From Chryseobacterium wanjuense (GTDB taxonomy: Bacteria; Bacteroidota; Bacteroidia; Flavobacteriales; Weeksellaceae): a stretch of 64,000 nt of DNA. Positions 9,970-19,500 of the stretch are shown piece after piece (position 1 is the stretch's first letter; every line of letters begins with the position of its first letter). The stretch covers positions 62,001-126,000 of the forward strand of contig NZ_FOIU01000001.1 in the NCBI RefSeq assembly GCF_900111495.1, written 5' to 3'. The position numbers and the translations under genes are program-made. The notes below the pieces were generated by a model. That model had not been told where the DNA came from and did no database searches. It saw nothing but the letters and a program-made list of their open reading frames with translations.

Positions 9970-11106
9970 TCACTGTATCACAGGAGTCCCATTTACAAAA
10001 TTGAATAACGGAAATGTCTGCCAATTTGATCCGCCGTCTACAAACTGTGCCTGCACGACAATCGTGTAGCTTCGGTCTGTAAGATAAAGATCAGAAATAT
10101 CGAGATACGTATAAAATGCATTCGATCCCTGGATGGCAGTTCCGGATACGGCATGATAAGGCGCGTCTTTCGGCATGAAATAAACATTCAATGAATTAAT
10201 GGGTGAACCCACACTGAAATTACCCCAGACATGAATCCGCCCGTTGGATAAAGTTCGTTGGGTCACAGATGCCTGCATACCATGATTTTGATTGTAAAAA
10301 TAACCGGCAGGTTTTGCTACAGTAGAAAAAAGCTGACAATTGTTAAGAATAGCCGCAGTGGGTTTGCTTAAAATAGTAGAAGAGTAGCCATAGGTCTGGT
10401 TGCCCCAGCTCATAAGGGAAGTTCCGTAGCCGGGGGTATTTTGCAGACTTTTAGGCAAAGCATCATGAGGAAGGTTCATCCCATGTCCCAGCTCATGCAG
10501 CAAGCCTCCCATATAGGCCTTGACCTGATTTCCCCGTGTTGTATTTTGGTTAAAATATTGATAATCATTGTATTCGTTGTCTCCTACAAAACAATTTCTG
10601 CCCAATCCATAATAAGGGATTTCGGTATTAATGCTGGGCGTAGCCGTAAAAACAATCGTATGCTCGCTGGTTTTATCGGTGGGATGGACTGCAAACCAGC
10701 TATTTACCTCAGATAAGATCTGATTTCCCGATGAATAGTTGTAAGATGCCATCGGTTTTGATCCACTCACTACATTTATTTTAATTCTATTGGTTGTAGG
10801 ATTTTTTAATAGACCAAAAGTCCGGTTGCCGTAGCCCCAATTATACATATTCTGGCGGTAATATTCTTGGGCAGCCAACAGAAATTCACTTATTCTTCTT
10901 TCATATTCAGGTCGCGCAGAGACATCCGAAGGAATGAAATAAACTACATTCAGGTTATAGGGCAAACTCGATTGGTAGGCTCCTATAGTGGTCTTACCGG
11001 CTATAGGTTCTGACTTCGGAATTTCATTTTCAAAGAAATCTTCCGTGCAGCTAATGGAGCATAGAAAAATGCTCATCAATAATGATTTAAAAAAAACTGT
11101 TTTCAT
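9970..11106 (-). CDS. Lipidated metzincin-type zinc metalloprotease (short paralogue)
   Basis: A 378-residue lipoprotein. The signal peptide ends in a lipobox SISC at residues 17-20, so the mature protein is anchored to a membrane. Residues 204-214 read HELGHGMNLPH, the HExxHxxGxxH/D-type zinc site with three His ligands and the catalytic Glu. LMSWG (231-235) is the expected Met-turn, so metzincin-like protease is a strong inference. A beta-rich C-terminal region (about 270-378) resembles an adhesion or substrate-binding module. It is a close paralogue of the next gene downstream in coordinate, but lacks the F5/8-type domain. Specific family and substrate are unknown. Its promoter resembles that of the paralogue. 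Confidence 0.85.
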   Translation of the reverse strand: MKTVFFKSLLMSIFLCSISCTEDFFENEIPKSEPIAGKTTIGAYQSSLPYNLNVVYFIPSDVSARPEYERRISEFLLAAQEYYRQNMYNWGYGNRTFGLLKNPTTNRIKINVVSGSKPMASYNYSSGNQILSEVNSWFAVHPTDKTSEHTIVFTATPSINTEIPYYGLGRNCFVGDNEYNDYQYFNQNTTRGNQVKAYMGGLLHELGHGMNLPHDALPKSLQNTPGYGTSLMSWGNQTYGYSSTILSKPTAAILNNCQLFSTVAKPAGYFYNQNHGMQASVTQRTLSNGRIHVWGNFSVGSPINSLNVYFMPKDAPYHAVSGTAIQGSNAFYTYLDISDLYLTDRSYTIVVQAQFVDGGSNWQTFPLFNFVNGTPVIQ

Positions 11107-11133
11107 AATTTTTTTGTGTTTGGATTAGTGCGA

Positions 11134-11164
11134 CAAAGATTTAAACTTGAGGGTATGAAAACAA
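11134..11164 (-). promoter_or_regulatory. Promoter of the short metzincin gene
   Basis: On the minus strand, TTG (11164-11162) and AATCTTTG (11141-11134) are 20 bases apart. The flanking sequence CAAGTTTAAAT is shared with the promoter of the paralogue. Confidence 0.55.
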
Positions 11165-11439
11165 GAAAACTCACGTTAATAATGATTAATGAAAAAAAGA
11201 TTATCGTTATAAAATGTTAATTTAATTTTTTATAATTAATTGATTATTAGTAATTTTTAAAAATAATTATGTTAATCCAAATTTGGACTTGAATGCATTT
11301 TTTGATATTAACACTTTTTTTTATCTCAGAGATTTTTAGCTTAAATCACAGCAAAAAAAGAAGTTTTTAAGTAGATATGCAGTAGAAGAATTTGTAGTCG
11401 CTTACAAAAGAATTGCCCTTATTTTATTAAACCCTTGAT
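11165..11439. other. AT-rich intergenic region between the two metzincin genes
   Basis: No supported ORF. The part nearest the short paralogue (11165-11280) shares scattered words with the region upstream of the long paralogue, such as TAATnATTAATnAAAAAAAG and TTATGTTAA, consistent with a duplication that included upstream DNA. Confidence 0.45.
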
Positions 11440-11473
11440 AAAAAAGAACCAAAGCAAAAAAAATTGCTTTGGT
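11440..11473 (-). terminator. Rho-independent terminator of the long metzincin gene
   Basis: On the minus strand, ACCAAAGCAA and TTGCTTTGGT form a 10-bp stem with a T-rich loop, followed by a T run at 11445-11440. It lies about 35 bases after the stop codon. Confidence 0.85.
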
Positions 11474-11507
11474 CTGATGGTTTTGTCTTATTAATTTTGA
11501 TAGAAAC

Positions 11508-13091
11508 TTATTTAAGTGCCCCGATCTCGGCCATCGCGATATATGGTTCGCCATCATAACTGCTGTTGAAAACAATACGGATATACCTGCAGGCCAATGC
11601 CTGAGAAAATAAAACATTTTGTTTATAAGCCACCTTTTTAAGGTCATAATTTCCGCGATGAGTCCATCCTTCGGCGGTGCTGGCGCGGGTGTAGACACTA
11701 ATGTTTTTGGCATTTCGGGCAAGACCTTGATGTTGGGTGAAAACCAGTCCCCAGATATAATCTGCAGCCCCCATATTAATATCATAAAAATAAGGGAACG
11801 TTTGCGCCTGGCCCGGAACCGGATCGGTTTGTAACACACCCGGACTGTAATTGGTATGCCAGTAAGTATTAAGGTTGCCGTCTATAGCAAAAGATGCGGG
11901 ATAGGCAGGGTATGCCGAGCTGCTGCTGATTGTCCAGCCCGTTCTGCTCACTTCCGTCTGAAAATCCATTTTAGGAATTCCGTTTACGATAGGGAAATTA
12001 TAGACTTTATAGACCGCACCGCCGTCCGGAAACTGAGCCTGAATTATAAACTGATAATCTGTGTTGGTATAATACAGATCCGAAATATCTACATAGGTAC
12101 TGAAGGAATTGACCAGATTGCCATCTGCAACAGAGGAAACCGCATAGTATTGATTATTCGGACTGAAGTAAGTATTAATCGCATTAATGGGCTGACTTGT
12201 AGTATATGTTCCCCAAATCCTTATTCTTCCGTTTTCGAAGCTGTGGTAAAGTTGGTTAATAGTAAAACTTTTATTTCCCCCATAGAAAGGTTTTGCGGTA
12301 GTTGCAAAAACCTGAATATTATTTAGTATAGCACAACTCGATTTGGTGAGGATGGTTGAAGAATATCCATAGGTTGAATTTCCCCAGCTCATAAGCGATG
12401 TTCCGTAGCCGGGAACATTTTGCTGACTTTTGGGCAGAGCATCATGCGGAAGTCCCAGACCATGTCCCAGCTCATGAAGAAAGCCGCCCATATACCATTT
12501 TACAGTTGTTCCTTCCGGTGTATTTTTGTTAAAATTCTGATAGTCCCACGCTTCGTTATCACCCACAAAACACGATGTACCATTTCCTACAAAAGGAATA
12601 GGTGTTTCCGGAGTAGGCACGGCAGTAAAAACAATCGTATGTTCACTGGTTTTATCGGAAGGGTGGGCTGCAAACCAGGCATTCACCTCAGATAAAATCG
12701 GATGATAACTGGAAGCCGAATACGTAGACATGGGATTTGCCGCATGAACGATAGTAATTTTAACCCGGTTTGTTAATGGGTTTTTCAATACTCCAAACGT
12801 GCGGTTACTGTAGCCCCAATTATGCATATTCTGACGGTAATATTCCTGCGCAGCTAAAATAAATTCGCTAATTCTTCTCTCATATTCCGGACGCATCTGA
12901 ACATCCGAAGGTACAAAATATACCACATTCAGGTTATAAGGCTGGTCAGACTGATAAATTCCGGAGGTAACTTTAGCACTGTTTTGAGTGTCGGTTTTTA
13001 ATGCAATCTCAGTTTCTAATAAATCTTGTTCACAACTGGTAAACAGCAATAAAAGATTGAATAATAAAATGTTCAAAAAAAATGTTTTCAT
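11508..13091 (-). CDS. Lipidated metzincin-type zinc metalloprotease with C-terminal F5/8 type C (discoidin) domain
   Basis: A 527-residue lipoprotein, lipobox FTSC ending at Cys20. Residues 206-216 read HELGHGLGLPH, followed by the Met-turn LMSWG at 233-237. The first 370 residues align along their whole length with the short paralogue. Residues about 383-527 form an extra F5/8 type C-like domain (SFAIDGNLNTYWHTNY, then a terminal IRIVFNSSYDGEPYIAMAEI segment), which in other proteins binds glycans or lipid head groups. I chose ATG at 13091 over an upstream TTG at 13121 because the -7 promoter element covers that TTG. The function is probably surface-associated proteolysis; substrate unknown. 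Confidence 0.87.
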   Translation of the reverse strand: MKTFFLNILLFNLLLLFTSCEQDLLETEIALKTDTQNSAKVTSGIYQSDQPYNLNVVYFVPSDVQMRPEYERRISEFILAAQEYYRQNMHNWGYSNRTFGVLKNPLTNRVKITIVHAANPMSTYSASSYHPILSEVNAWFAAHPSDKTSEHTIVFTAVPTPETPIPFVGNGTSCFVGDNEAWDYQNFNKNTPEGTTVKWYMGGFLHELGHGLGLPHDALPKSQQNVPGYGTSLMSWGNSTYGYSSTILTKSSCAILNNIQVFATTAKPFYGGNKSFTINQLYHSFENGRIRIWGTYTTSQPINAINTYFSPNNQYYAVSSVADGNLVNSFSTYVDISDLYYTNTDYQFIIQAQFPDGGAVYKVYNFPIVNGIPKMDFQTEVSRTGWTISSSSAYPAYPASFAIDGNLNTYWHTNYSPGVLQTDPVPGQAQTFPYFYDINMGAADYIWGLVFTQHQGLARNAKNISVYTRASTAEGWTHRGNYDLKKVAYKQNVLFSQALACRYIRIVFNSSYDGEPYIAMAEIGALK

Positions 13092-13118
13092 AATTTCTGT
13101 GCTTAAATTTGATTTAAA

Positions 13119-13148
13119 CAAATATTTAAACTTGCATTACGAAAACAA
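13119..13148 (-). promoter_or_regulatory. Promoter of the long metzincin gene
   Basis: On the minus strand, TTG (13148-13146) and AATATTTG (13126-13119) are 19 bases apart. The stretch CAAGTTTAAATnTTTGT is shared with the short paralogue's promoter. Confidence 0.6.
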
Positions 13149-13310
13149 TGAAAAGTATCGTTAATAATAATTAATTAAAAAAAGGCTACGGTAAAAAATT
13201 GTTAATTTTTATTTTTGTATCGTGTTGGTTTTTAATGGATTAAAATATTATTATGTTAAATCGGATTAATGATAGAAATAATGAAATTTTTTCAAATTGA
13301 ATACAATACA

Positions 13311-14234
13311 TTATAATTGCTGATTTTTCAAGCTTTCCCCATATAATTTCGAGTCACTCCATTTGGCGTGCTTAGACGGACTGATTTTATACCCCTTTCT
13401 ATAAGCATACACTTTGGTATATTCTGCACCGAAGAAAATGAGCATACATGAATAATTGATCCACATCATAATCAAAATAATCGTTCCTGCCGTACCGAAA
13501 GCCGAAGTAGGTTTTGTCGTTCCGAAATAAAGACTCAACAGGAATTTCCCCAGCGTAAACAAAGCTGCTGTAAGAAAAGCGCCTTTCCATACGGGCTTCC
13601 AACTGACTTTTACATCCGGAAGAACTTTAAACATCAATGCAAAAAGCAACATTACGAATCCGAAGCCTACCGCAAAATTCACCAATTCTACGAGCATATA
13701 GGTTTCAAAGCCGAAGTATCGGGTGATAATTTTATTAAAAACACTGATTAATGAAGACAGAATCATCGTAATCATCAATAAAAATCCCAAAATCAGAATC
13801 ATTCCCAATGAATTGACCCTGTCCAGAAGGAATTTTACCAACGCTTTTTTCGGGGCAGATTTCACATCCCAAAGACTGTTCAGCGAATGCTGCAACTGAA
13901 AGAAGAGGGTAGTGGAACCAAAAATCAAAGCTCCGACTCCTACGGCTTTCATAATGACATTGTGTTTGTCAATTAAAGCTCCGGCAATCATGTCTTCGAT
14001 GCTTTTTGAAACTTCAGGTCCCATAACACCGCTGATCTGTTTGCTGATCTCTCCGCGGATGGCTTCTTCACCAAAGAAATATCCTGCGATCCAGATAATG
14101 ATAATTAATAATCCGGGAATGGAAAAAATAGCGTAATACGCCAGACTCGCCGAATCTTTCATGGCGGAGGAATTGTTCCATTCCGAGAAGGTTTCTTTCA
14201 AGGTTTCCCAAAAAAAATTTACATGCTTTCTCAT
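13311..14234 (-). CDS. YihY/BrkB-family inner-membrane protein
   Basis: A 307-residue integral membrane protein of the YihY/virulence factor BrkB family. The conserved N-terminal segment KDSASLAYYAIFSIPGLLIIII (about 26-47, first half SASLAYYAIFSIPGLL) and the FFGAEYTKVYAYRKG motif near 273 are diagnostic. About six hydrophobic helices can be seen. Members were once called ribonuclease BN in error; the true function is not known, although envelope or transport roles are suspected. It starts 18 bases after the end of tamL on the same strand and is probably the last gene of the tamB-tamL operon, which fits an envelope role. Confidence 0.92.
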   Translation of the reverse strand: MRKHVNFFWETLKETFSEWNNSSAMKDSASLAYYAIFSIPGLLIIIIWIAGYFFGEEAIRGEISKQISGVMGPEVSKSIEDMIAGALIDKHNVIMKAVGVGALIFGSTTLFFQLQHSLNSLWDVKSAPKKALVKFLLDRVNSLGMILILGFLLMITMILSSLISVFNKIITRYFGFETYMLVELVNFAVGFGFVMLLFALMFKVLPDVKVSWKPVWKGAFLTAALFTLGKFLLSLYFGTTKPTSAFGTAGTIILIMMWINYSCMLIFFGAEYTKVYAYRKGYKISPSKHAKWSDSKLYGESLKNQQL

Positions 14235-14252
14235 TTGTTGTGTTTTTTATGT

Positions 14253-16577
14253 TTAGAAAGGATATCCGATAGCAATATTCAAAATAAGATTATCTTTTCT
14301 CCAGCTTGGATCTCCGAATTTAATCCTGTCAAATGTCCATCTTTCATTTTTTTCATAATACGGAACTCTCAATGGCATGGCGAGGTCTAATCTTAAAATT
14401 AAAATAGAAAAATCAAGTCTCAGACCAAATCCTGCTCCCACAGCAATTTCACTCAAAAATTCTTTGGAAAATTTGGCGCCGGGTCTTTTGGGGTCTTCAT
14501 TTACCAGCCATACATTTCCGGCATCGGCAAAAACGGCGACATTGAGAAATTTATATAGATTGGCTCGGTATTCGGCATTTAATTCTAACTTTATATCCCC
14601 GGATTGGTCAAAAAATTCTCCCGGAGTCAGCGTTCTGGGATCAAAACTTCCCGGTCCCAAAGTCCTTGCACGGAAGGCTCTCACACTATTACTACCACCG
14701 GAGAAAAATTGTCTAGAAAAAGGAATATGATCAGAATTCCCGTATGGGTAAGCAACGCCTGCAATCGCTCTTGTTGCTAAAGAAGTTTTTTCTGTAAACT
14801 TGTGATAAAACCTGAAATCATTCTCAATTTTTGCAAACTGACTGAAAGGAATTCCGAAAATATTTTTCTGTTTGCCTTTATCCACATTAGCACCCATCAA
14901 TAATCCGGTTAAGTTCCCGGCCAGATCCAATGTACCTTTATAATAGATGGTATTAGGCTTTTGTAGCATGGTGTTGGTGTAGGTATACGAATAAATAGGC
15001 CCGAAAATAAGCTGTTTGTCAACTACCCTCTGTAAGTAAATATTAGCATCTGCTTTAGCCTGATATTCCGGGGTGACATTTGCCGGTGATACATACGTGA
15101 TGTCTATCACTTTAAGATCGTGCTCTTTTCTAGCATTTTCTTTCCATACATAGCCGAATGAAGCATTGAAGGTATTTAAAGTATAATTCTGCGTACGGTT
15201 TTGGAATTCATATCCCAATATGATATTGGTTCTCGGTACAAAAGCACTTGAAGAATTAAATCTAAACGGCGCAACAAGTCTTGGAATCGAAAGCTGGGCA
15301 TTGGCTCCTGCTCTGAAAATATTATTGGCATTCTCAGGCCCACCGATCTGAACGTCGAAAGCGCCGTAAATAGAAGCCTTGAACTGCTCAGCTCCACGGA
15401 AAAAGTTTCTGTGGGTCCAGTTTAAGTTTAATTCACTTCCTGCGTAGTTGGCAGAATTGGTTCTTCCCAAAGCTTCCAGACGAAGGGACTGGATTTGTCT
15501 CGGGGTTAATAAATAATAAGCATCGAATTTATGCTGCAGAGAATCGGAAACTACAAATTGATTTTTCACAAACTTGAAAACCCCCAGACTGATCAGTCGG
15601 TTTAGGGTAAGATTGTGATTTGTTCTGTTGTAAAGATCTCCTTTTTTAAAATATAAAGCTCTGTCGAAAATTTTTGGTTTAAATTTATGTTCAGGATCAA
15701 TCACATAGATGTCTTCATGAGCATATTTTTGAAGAGAATCTGCATTCATTGGGACATTGTATTTTCCATCCTTCACGTCTCTTATATTGTAATTCGGGAA
15801 AACAATTACTTTATCAATACTGAATTGCTCGGTCGCAAGCGCAGGAGTATTGTCTTTTAGTTTTACAATAAGTTCAACTTTATGTTTTTTGCTGATTGTA
15901 CTGTCCGCCTGTACGATAATGTTATCAGGACTGAAATAATAGAACCCTTTTTCTTTCAGCCCGTTGTCGATTCTGTCTCTTTCAGCTTTGATGACATCAA
16001 GGTCAAAAGGATTGCTTTTTTTCAGAAAAGTTTTATCGGTAAGGGTTTGAATTTCTTTATTAATGATTGTAGAATCTTTCAGAAATCTCACATCACTGAT
16101 CAAATATCTGGCTCCCGGACTTACATTATAGATGACCTTGGCTCTTTTATCTTTAGAAACTGTGTCGTAGGTGGCTTTTGCATTGAAATATCCTTTGTTT
16201 TCAGAATAATTTTGAATAATATCTTTATTGAATTCTCGGTCTACATCACCCAACAGAACGGGTTTTTCACCGACTTTGTTTTTAAGCCAGTAATTAAACC
16301 CTTTTTCTTTTTTCGGTTCTTTGGCGATATTGTAGAAAAATAATCTTGGTCTTAGTCCTAAAAATGTAGAATTCGGTTTCGGTGTAAGATTGCTTTCAAG
16401 GGCAGCTTTCAGATCTTTTTCTTCCTGTTTGGAAAGAGAATCGTTTTTAATATTGATTTCGGCGCCGGTATACAGCATCTGTCCTTCCTTCAGATATTTT
16501 GTATTACTGCACGAAAGCGTCGCGGAAGCCAGTCCGGACGCAAACAAATATTTAAAATAAGTTTGGATTTTTTTCAT
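14253..16577 (-). CDS. tamL: TamL: lipidated TamA/BamA-family outer-membrane protein
   Basis: A 774-residue Omp85-superfamily protein. Unlike proteobacterial TamA it has a lipoprotein signal peptide (ATLSC, Cys near residue 23), the feature that defines TamL of Bacteroidota. POTRA-like domains span about 40-370 and a 16-stranded barrel follows. The motif FSGGSNSVRAFRARTLGPG (about 640-658) is the conserved barrel segment containing the VRGF-like motif, here VRAF. The protein ends in a beta strand with terminal Phe. Its ATG overlaps the tamB stop by one base (TAATG), so translation is coupled. TamL and TamB are thought to help assemble or feed outer-membrane components. Confidence 0.9.
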   Translation of the reverse strand: MKKIQTYFKYLFASGLASATLSCSNTKYLKEGQMLYTGAEINIKNDSLSKQEEKDLKAALESNLTPKPNSTFLGLRPRLFFYNIAKEPKKEKGFNYWLKNKVGEKPVLLGDVDREFNKDIIQNYSENKGYFNAKATYDTVSKDKRAKVIYNVSPGARYLISDVRFLKDSTIINKEIQTLTDKTFLKKSNPFDLDVIKAERDRIDNGLKEKGFYYFSPDNIIVQADSTISKKHKVELIVKLKDNTPALATEQFSIDKVIVFPNYNIRDVKDGKYNVPMNADSLQKYAHEDIYVIDPEHKFKPKIFDRALYFKKGDLYNRTNHNLTLNRLISLGVFKFVKNQFVVSDSLQHKFDAYYLLTPRQIQSLRLEALGRTNSANYAGSELNLNWTHRNFFRGAEQFKASIYGAFDVQIGGPENANNIFRAGANAQLSIPRLVAPFRFNSSSAFVPRTNIILGYEFQNRTQNYTLNTFNASFGYVWKENARKEHDLKVIDITYVSPANVTPEYQAKADANIYLQRVVDKQLIFGPIYSYTYTNTMLQKPNTIYYKGTLDLAGNLTGLLMGANVDKGKQKNIFGIPFSQFAKIENDFRFYHKFTEKTSLATRAIAGVAYPYGNSDHIPFSRQFFSGGSNSVRAFRARTLGPGSFDPRTLTPGEFFDQSGDIKLELNAEYRANLYKFLNVAVFADAGNVWLVNEDPKRPGAKFSKEFLSEIAVGAGFGLRLDFSILILRLDLAMPLRVPYYEKNERWTFDRIKFGDPSWRKDNLILNIAIGYPF

Positions 16578-19500
16578 TATTTAAATTCTACCACTTGGTT
16601 TTTCTTATTTTCTCTGGATTCTCTCTGTCTTTTGTTTCTGGATTTTTGGAAAATCTCCCTGAATTTGTCATAGTCTAACGTAATGATAAACCCGACTCCG
16701 GTTTCCACGATCTGCCCTTGCAGAGCCACCTGATATTCATTCTTACGATAGGCGCGAAGCATGTATCTTCCGTCTTTGGAAAGGCTGTAATCTACCGTAA
16801 CATCTCCTGCAATATTGGTCGTGCTTTCATTTTGGCGGGCATCTCCTTCGAGTCCGAAATTACTTCCCACCGAAACTTTTAGTCTGTCGTTCAACAGTTT
16901 TTTGCTGATGTCTACATTCAGGTCGGTTCGTGTATTTTTTGCTCCTGTGGAATAATCTTCGGAAGATTCAAGATCAAAATTAAGATCCACTCCTTTGATT
17001 AATCCTGAGGCCAGGTTATTCAATTGCTGCGAAAGAATTTTACTCACACTTTGTCTCGCCAGCATTTCTCCGGACATTCCGGCTCCGGATTCAAATGGGT
17101 TTTCACCGATAAATCTGTTTAATAATAATAAAGCAAAAATCTGTTTGTTCATATCAGATTCCTGACTTCTGAGCTGGGTAAGTTTTTGCTCGACAATATC
17201 CGTAACCGTTGAAGAAACGGAATTGTTGTCTTCATCAGTGGTAATATCAAAACTGATCTGCGGCTTCAGCAATTCTCCTTTCATTTTTAATAATGCACTG
17301 AAAGGAATTCTTTGCTTAAACTGGTTCATCACATCGGCACTTTCCCCGCTGATCTGCTGTTCAACTAAATCTATCGGTGCCGCTTCTGTTTTATAAACGG
17401 CGGTGATATCCATAATTGCCGTGGTTGGTTCGCCCGTCCAGGTAATCGTGCTTCCTTTTTGAATATCAAACTTACGTTTCATGATACTTACCGACATTTC
17501 ATAGCTTCCGGATTCTACTTCATAAACCCCGACAAGAGTAGTTTTTCCCGAAGGATCGATTCCTCCCGTTAAATCTGCTTCTCCCTGAAGTTTTACAAAA
17601 TCTCCGTTGGCTTTATCGATTAATAAAGATAATTTTGCGTCTTTATTGATCTCAATATTTACACTCACATCCATTCCTTTGATACGGCTTTGGGAGTTGA
17701 GAGAATCTGTTTTGATGGTTTTATTTAAAACAACCTGATCCTGGTCAATAAATTCTACAATTCCTTCTCTATCCTGCATAGAAGGGGTGGATTGCGGAAG
17801 TACAAACGTAAAATCCGTATTGTCGGCAACGGCTAATCTTCCGTCAACTTTCGGTAGATCCAGATCTCCGCGAATGTGTAATGCTGCATCGATCGCTAAA
17901 ATCCCGTACATGATGGCATCATCCGATTTTTGAGAATTCACGACTTTGAAATCTTTGGCGTTCACATCAAGATTGAACGCGAAATCTCTGTACGTCTGTG
18001 TCAGAACCTGTCCGTCGATATCCATCGAGTTTCCGTCTTTATCGTTAATTTTAAAATTATTAAATTCTATTCCACGGCTTGTAAAATCAATTTCATCATT
18101 CAGTTTTCTGAAATCACTTCCGGTTTCTGCAATCTGCAGCCCGACTTCATTGAATTTTACTTTCCCTACAATATTAGGTTTATCCGTAGTTCCAGTGATT
18201 TTCAGGTTGCCAGAAAGATAGCCTTCCGTATTCGTAATCGCGTTCATAGAAAATCCTTGTACACTCTTCATCTGAAGCTGGTTGATGGCCATATTCATGT
18301 CAAACGAGCTTGAAGAAGTATTGTAATCTCCCACAATTTTCACATCATTATTATTTCCTGAAAGAACAATATTAGCATTTAAAAGATTCGGTGAAGTGTT
18401 GTTTACCTTCGCATCGACATTTCCGACAGGACTTCCGTATACGAATAAATCGGTGATTTTTAAATCTGAAGTGAAGGTCATATTTTTCGTCAGATTACGA
18501 AGCTGAGCCGTTCCGTTGATATTTCCTCTGGCTAAAACGGTGTCTTTTTTAATTAATTCCGTAATGGTTTCGATTTTAAAATCCTTCAACGAAACATTTA
18601 GAGGAGCATTTGGAGATTGGGATTCAGACTGTAAAGAAATTTCGCTTCCTCCATTCGAAAGTCTGAAATTATCTGCAAAAATTCCATTGTCACTGATCTG
18701 GATTTTGTTGTTTTCTGCAACAGTCCAGTCGGTATAATTTAATTTTAAACCATTTGGATTTAACGAAATTTCCGTGATGTCGTTCAAAGATTTTGCATTT
18801 CCTGCAATTAAAAACTGGGTAACATTTTTCTGGTCTTTCGTGGTAATATTATAATTGATGACATTATTCGCAACGTCTCCGGTGATATTTACTTTATTTA
18901 AAGCAAAGCTCGAACTTTTCAACGCGGCGACATTGAAGTTGTATTGTAAGGCCTGGTTTTCGTTGGTGACTTTCAGGGAAGCATTTTCGATTGAATTTTC
19001 ACCATACAGAAGCTGCGGAATCTCCCCGTCGATTTCAATTTTCTGGGAATCGGCATCATAATTTCCGACTAAATTGATCGTTTCAAAACTCTTCAGATCC
19101 GGAACAAATTTTCTGATGACATCGTCATTTTTTATTTTTGCACGAAACGCAAAGAACTGTCCCGCCTGGATTTTCTGAGCTTTTCCAGGTTTTTGGAACT
19201 GATAATATTGGTTCACAGTATTGGCTAAAGAACCAAAAATCTGCGTCAGTTTATATTTTCCTTTCAATTCTACATCCGCGATCTGCGAATTCAAAATAAT
19301 ATGAGTAGAATCATTGGTGGAAGAAGCTTTCAAATTAACTTCCTGCAACGGATAAACTTCTTTTGTGTCGGAAAAAGCGAAGTTTTTAAGATTCAAATAT
19401 CCATTCAGGTTATCGGGATCTAAGCTGGTAAAATCTGCGTCAATTTTTCCGGCAAGAATCATTGGTTTTTCATAGAAACCAAGTTTGTTGAGGTCTAATT

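Noticed and set aside
11402..11839. A 145-codon ORF on the minus strand
   Set aside because: It lies mostly inside the discoidin-domain protease in another frame and has no family features.
11856..12326. ORF of 156 codons on the plus strand
   Set aside because: Antisense of the long metzincin gene; composition is that of an antisense frame.
15882..16343. ORF of 153 codons on the plus strand within tamL
   Set aside because: Antisense shadow of tamL without signal, motif or start context.
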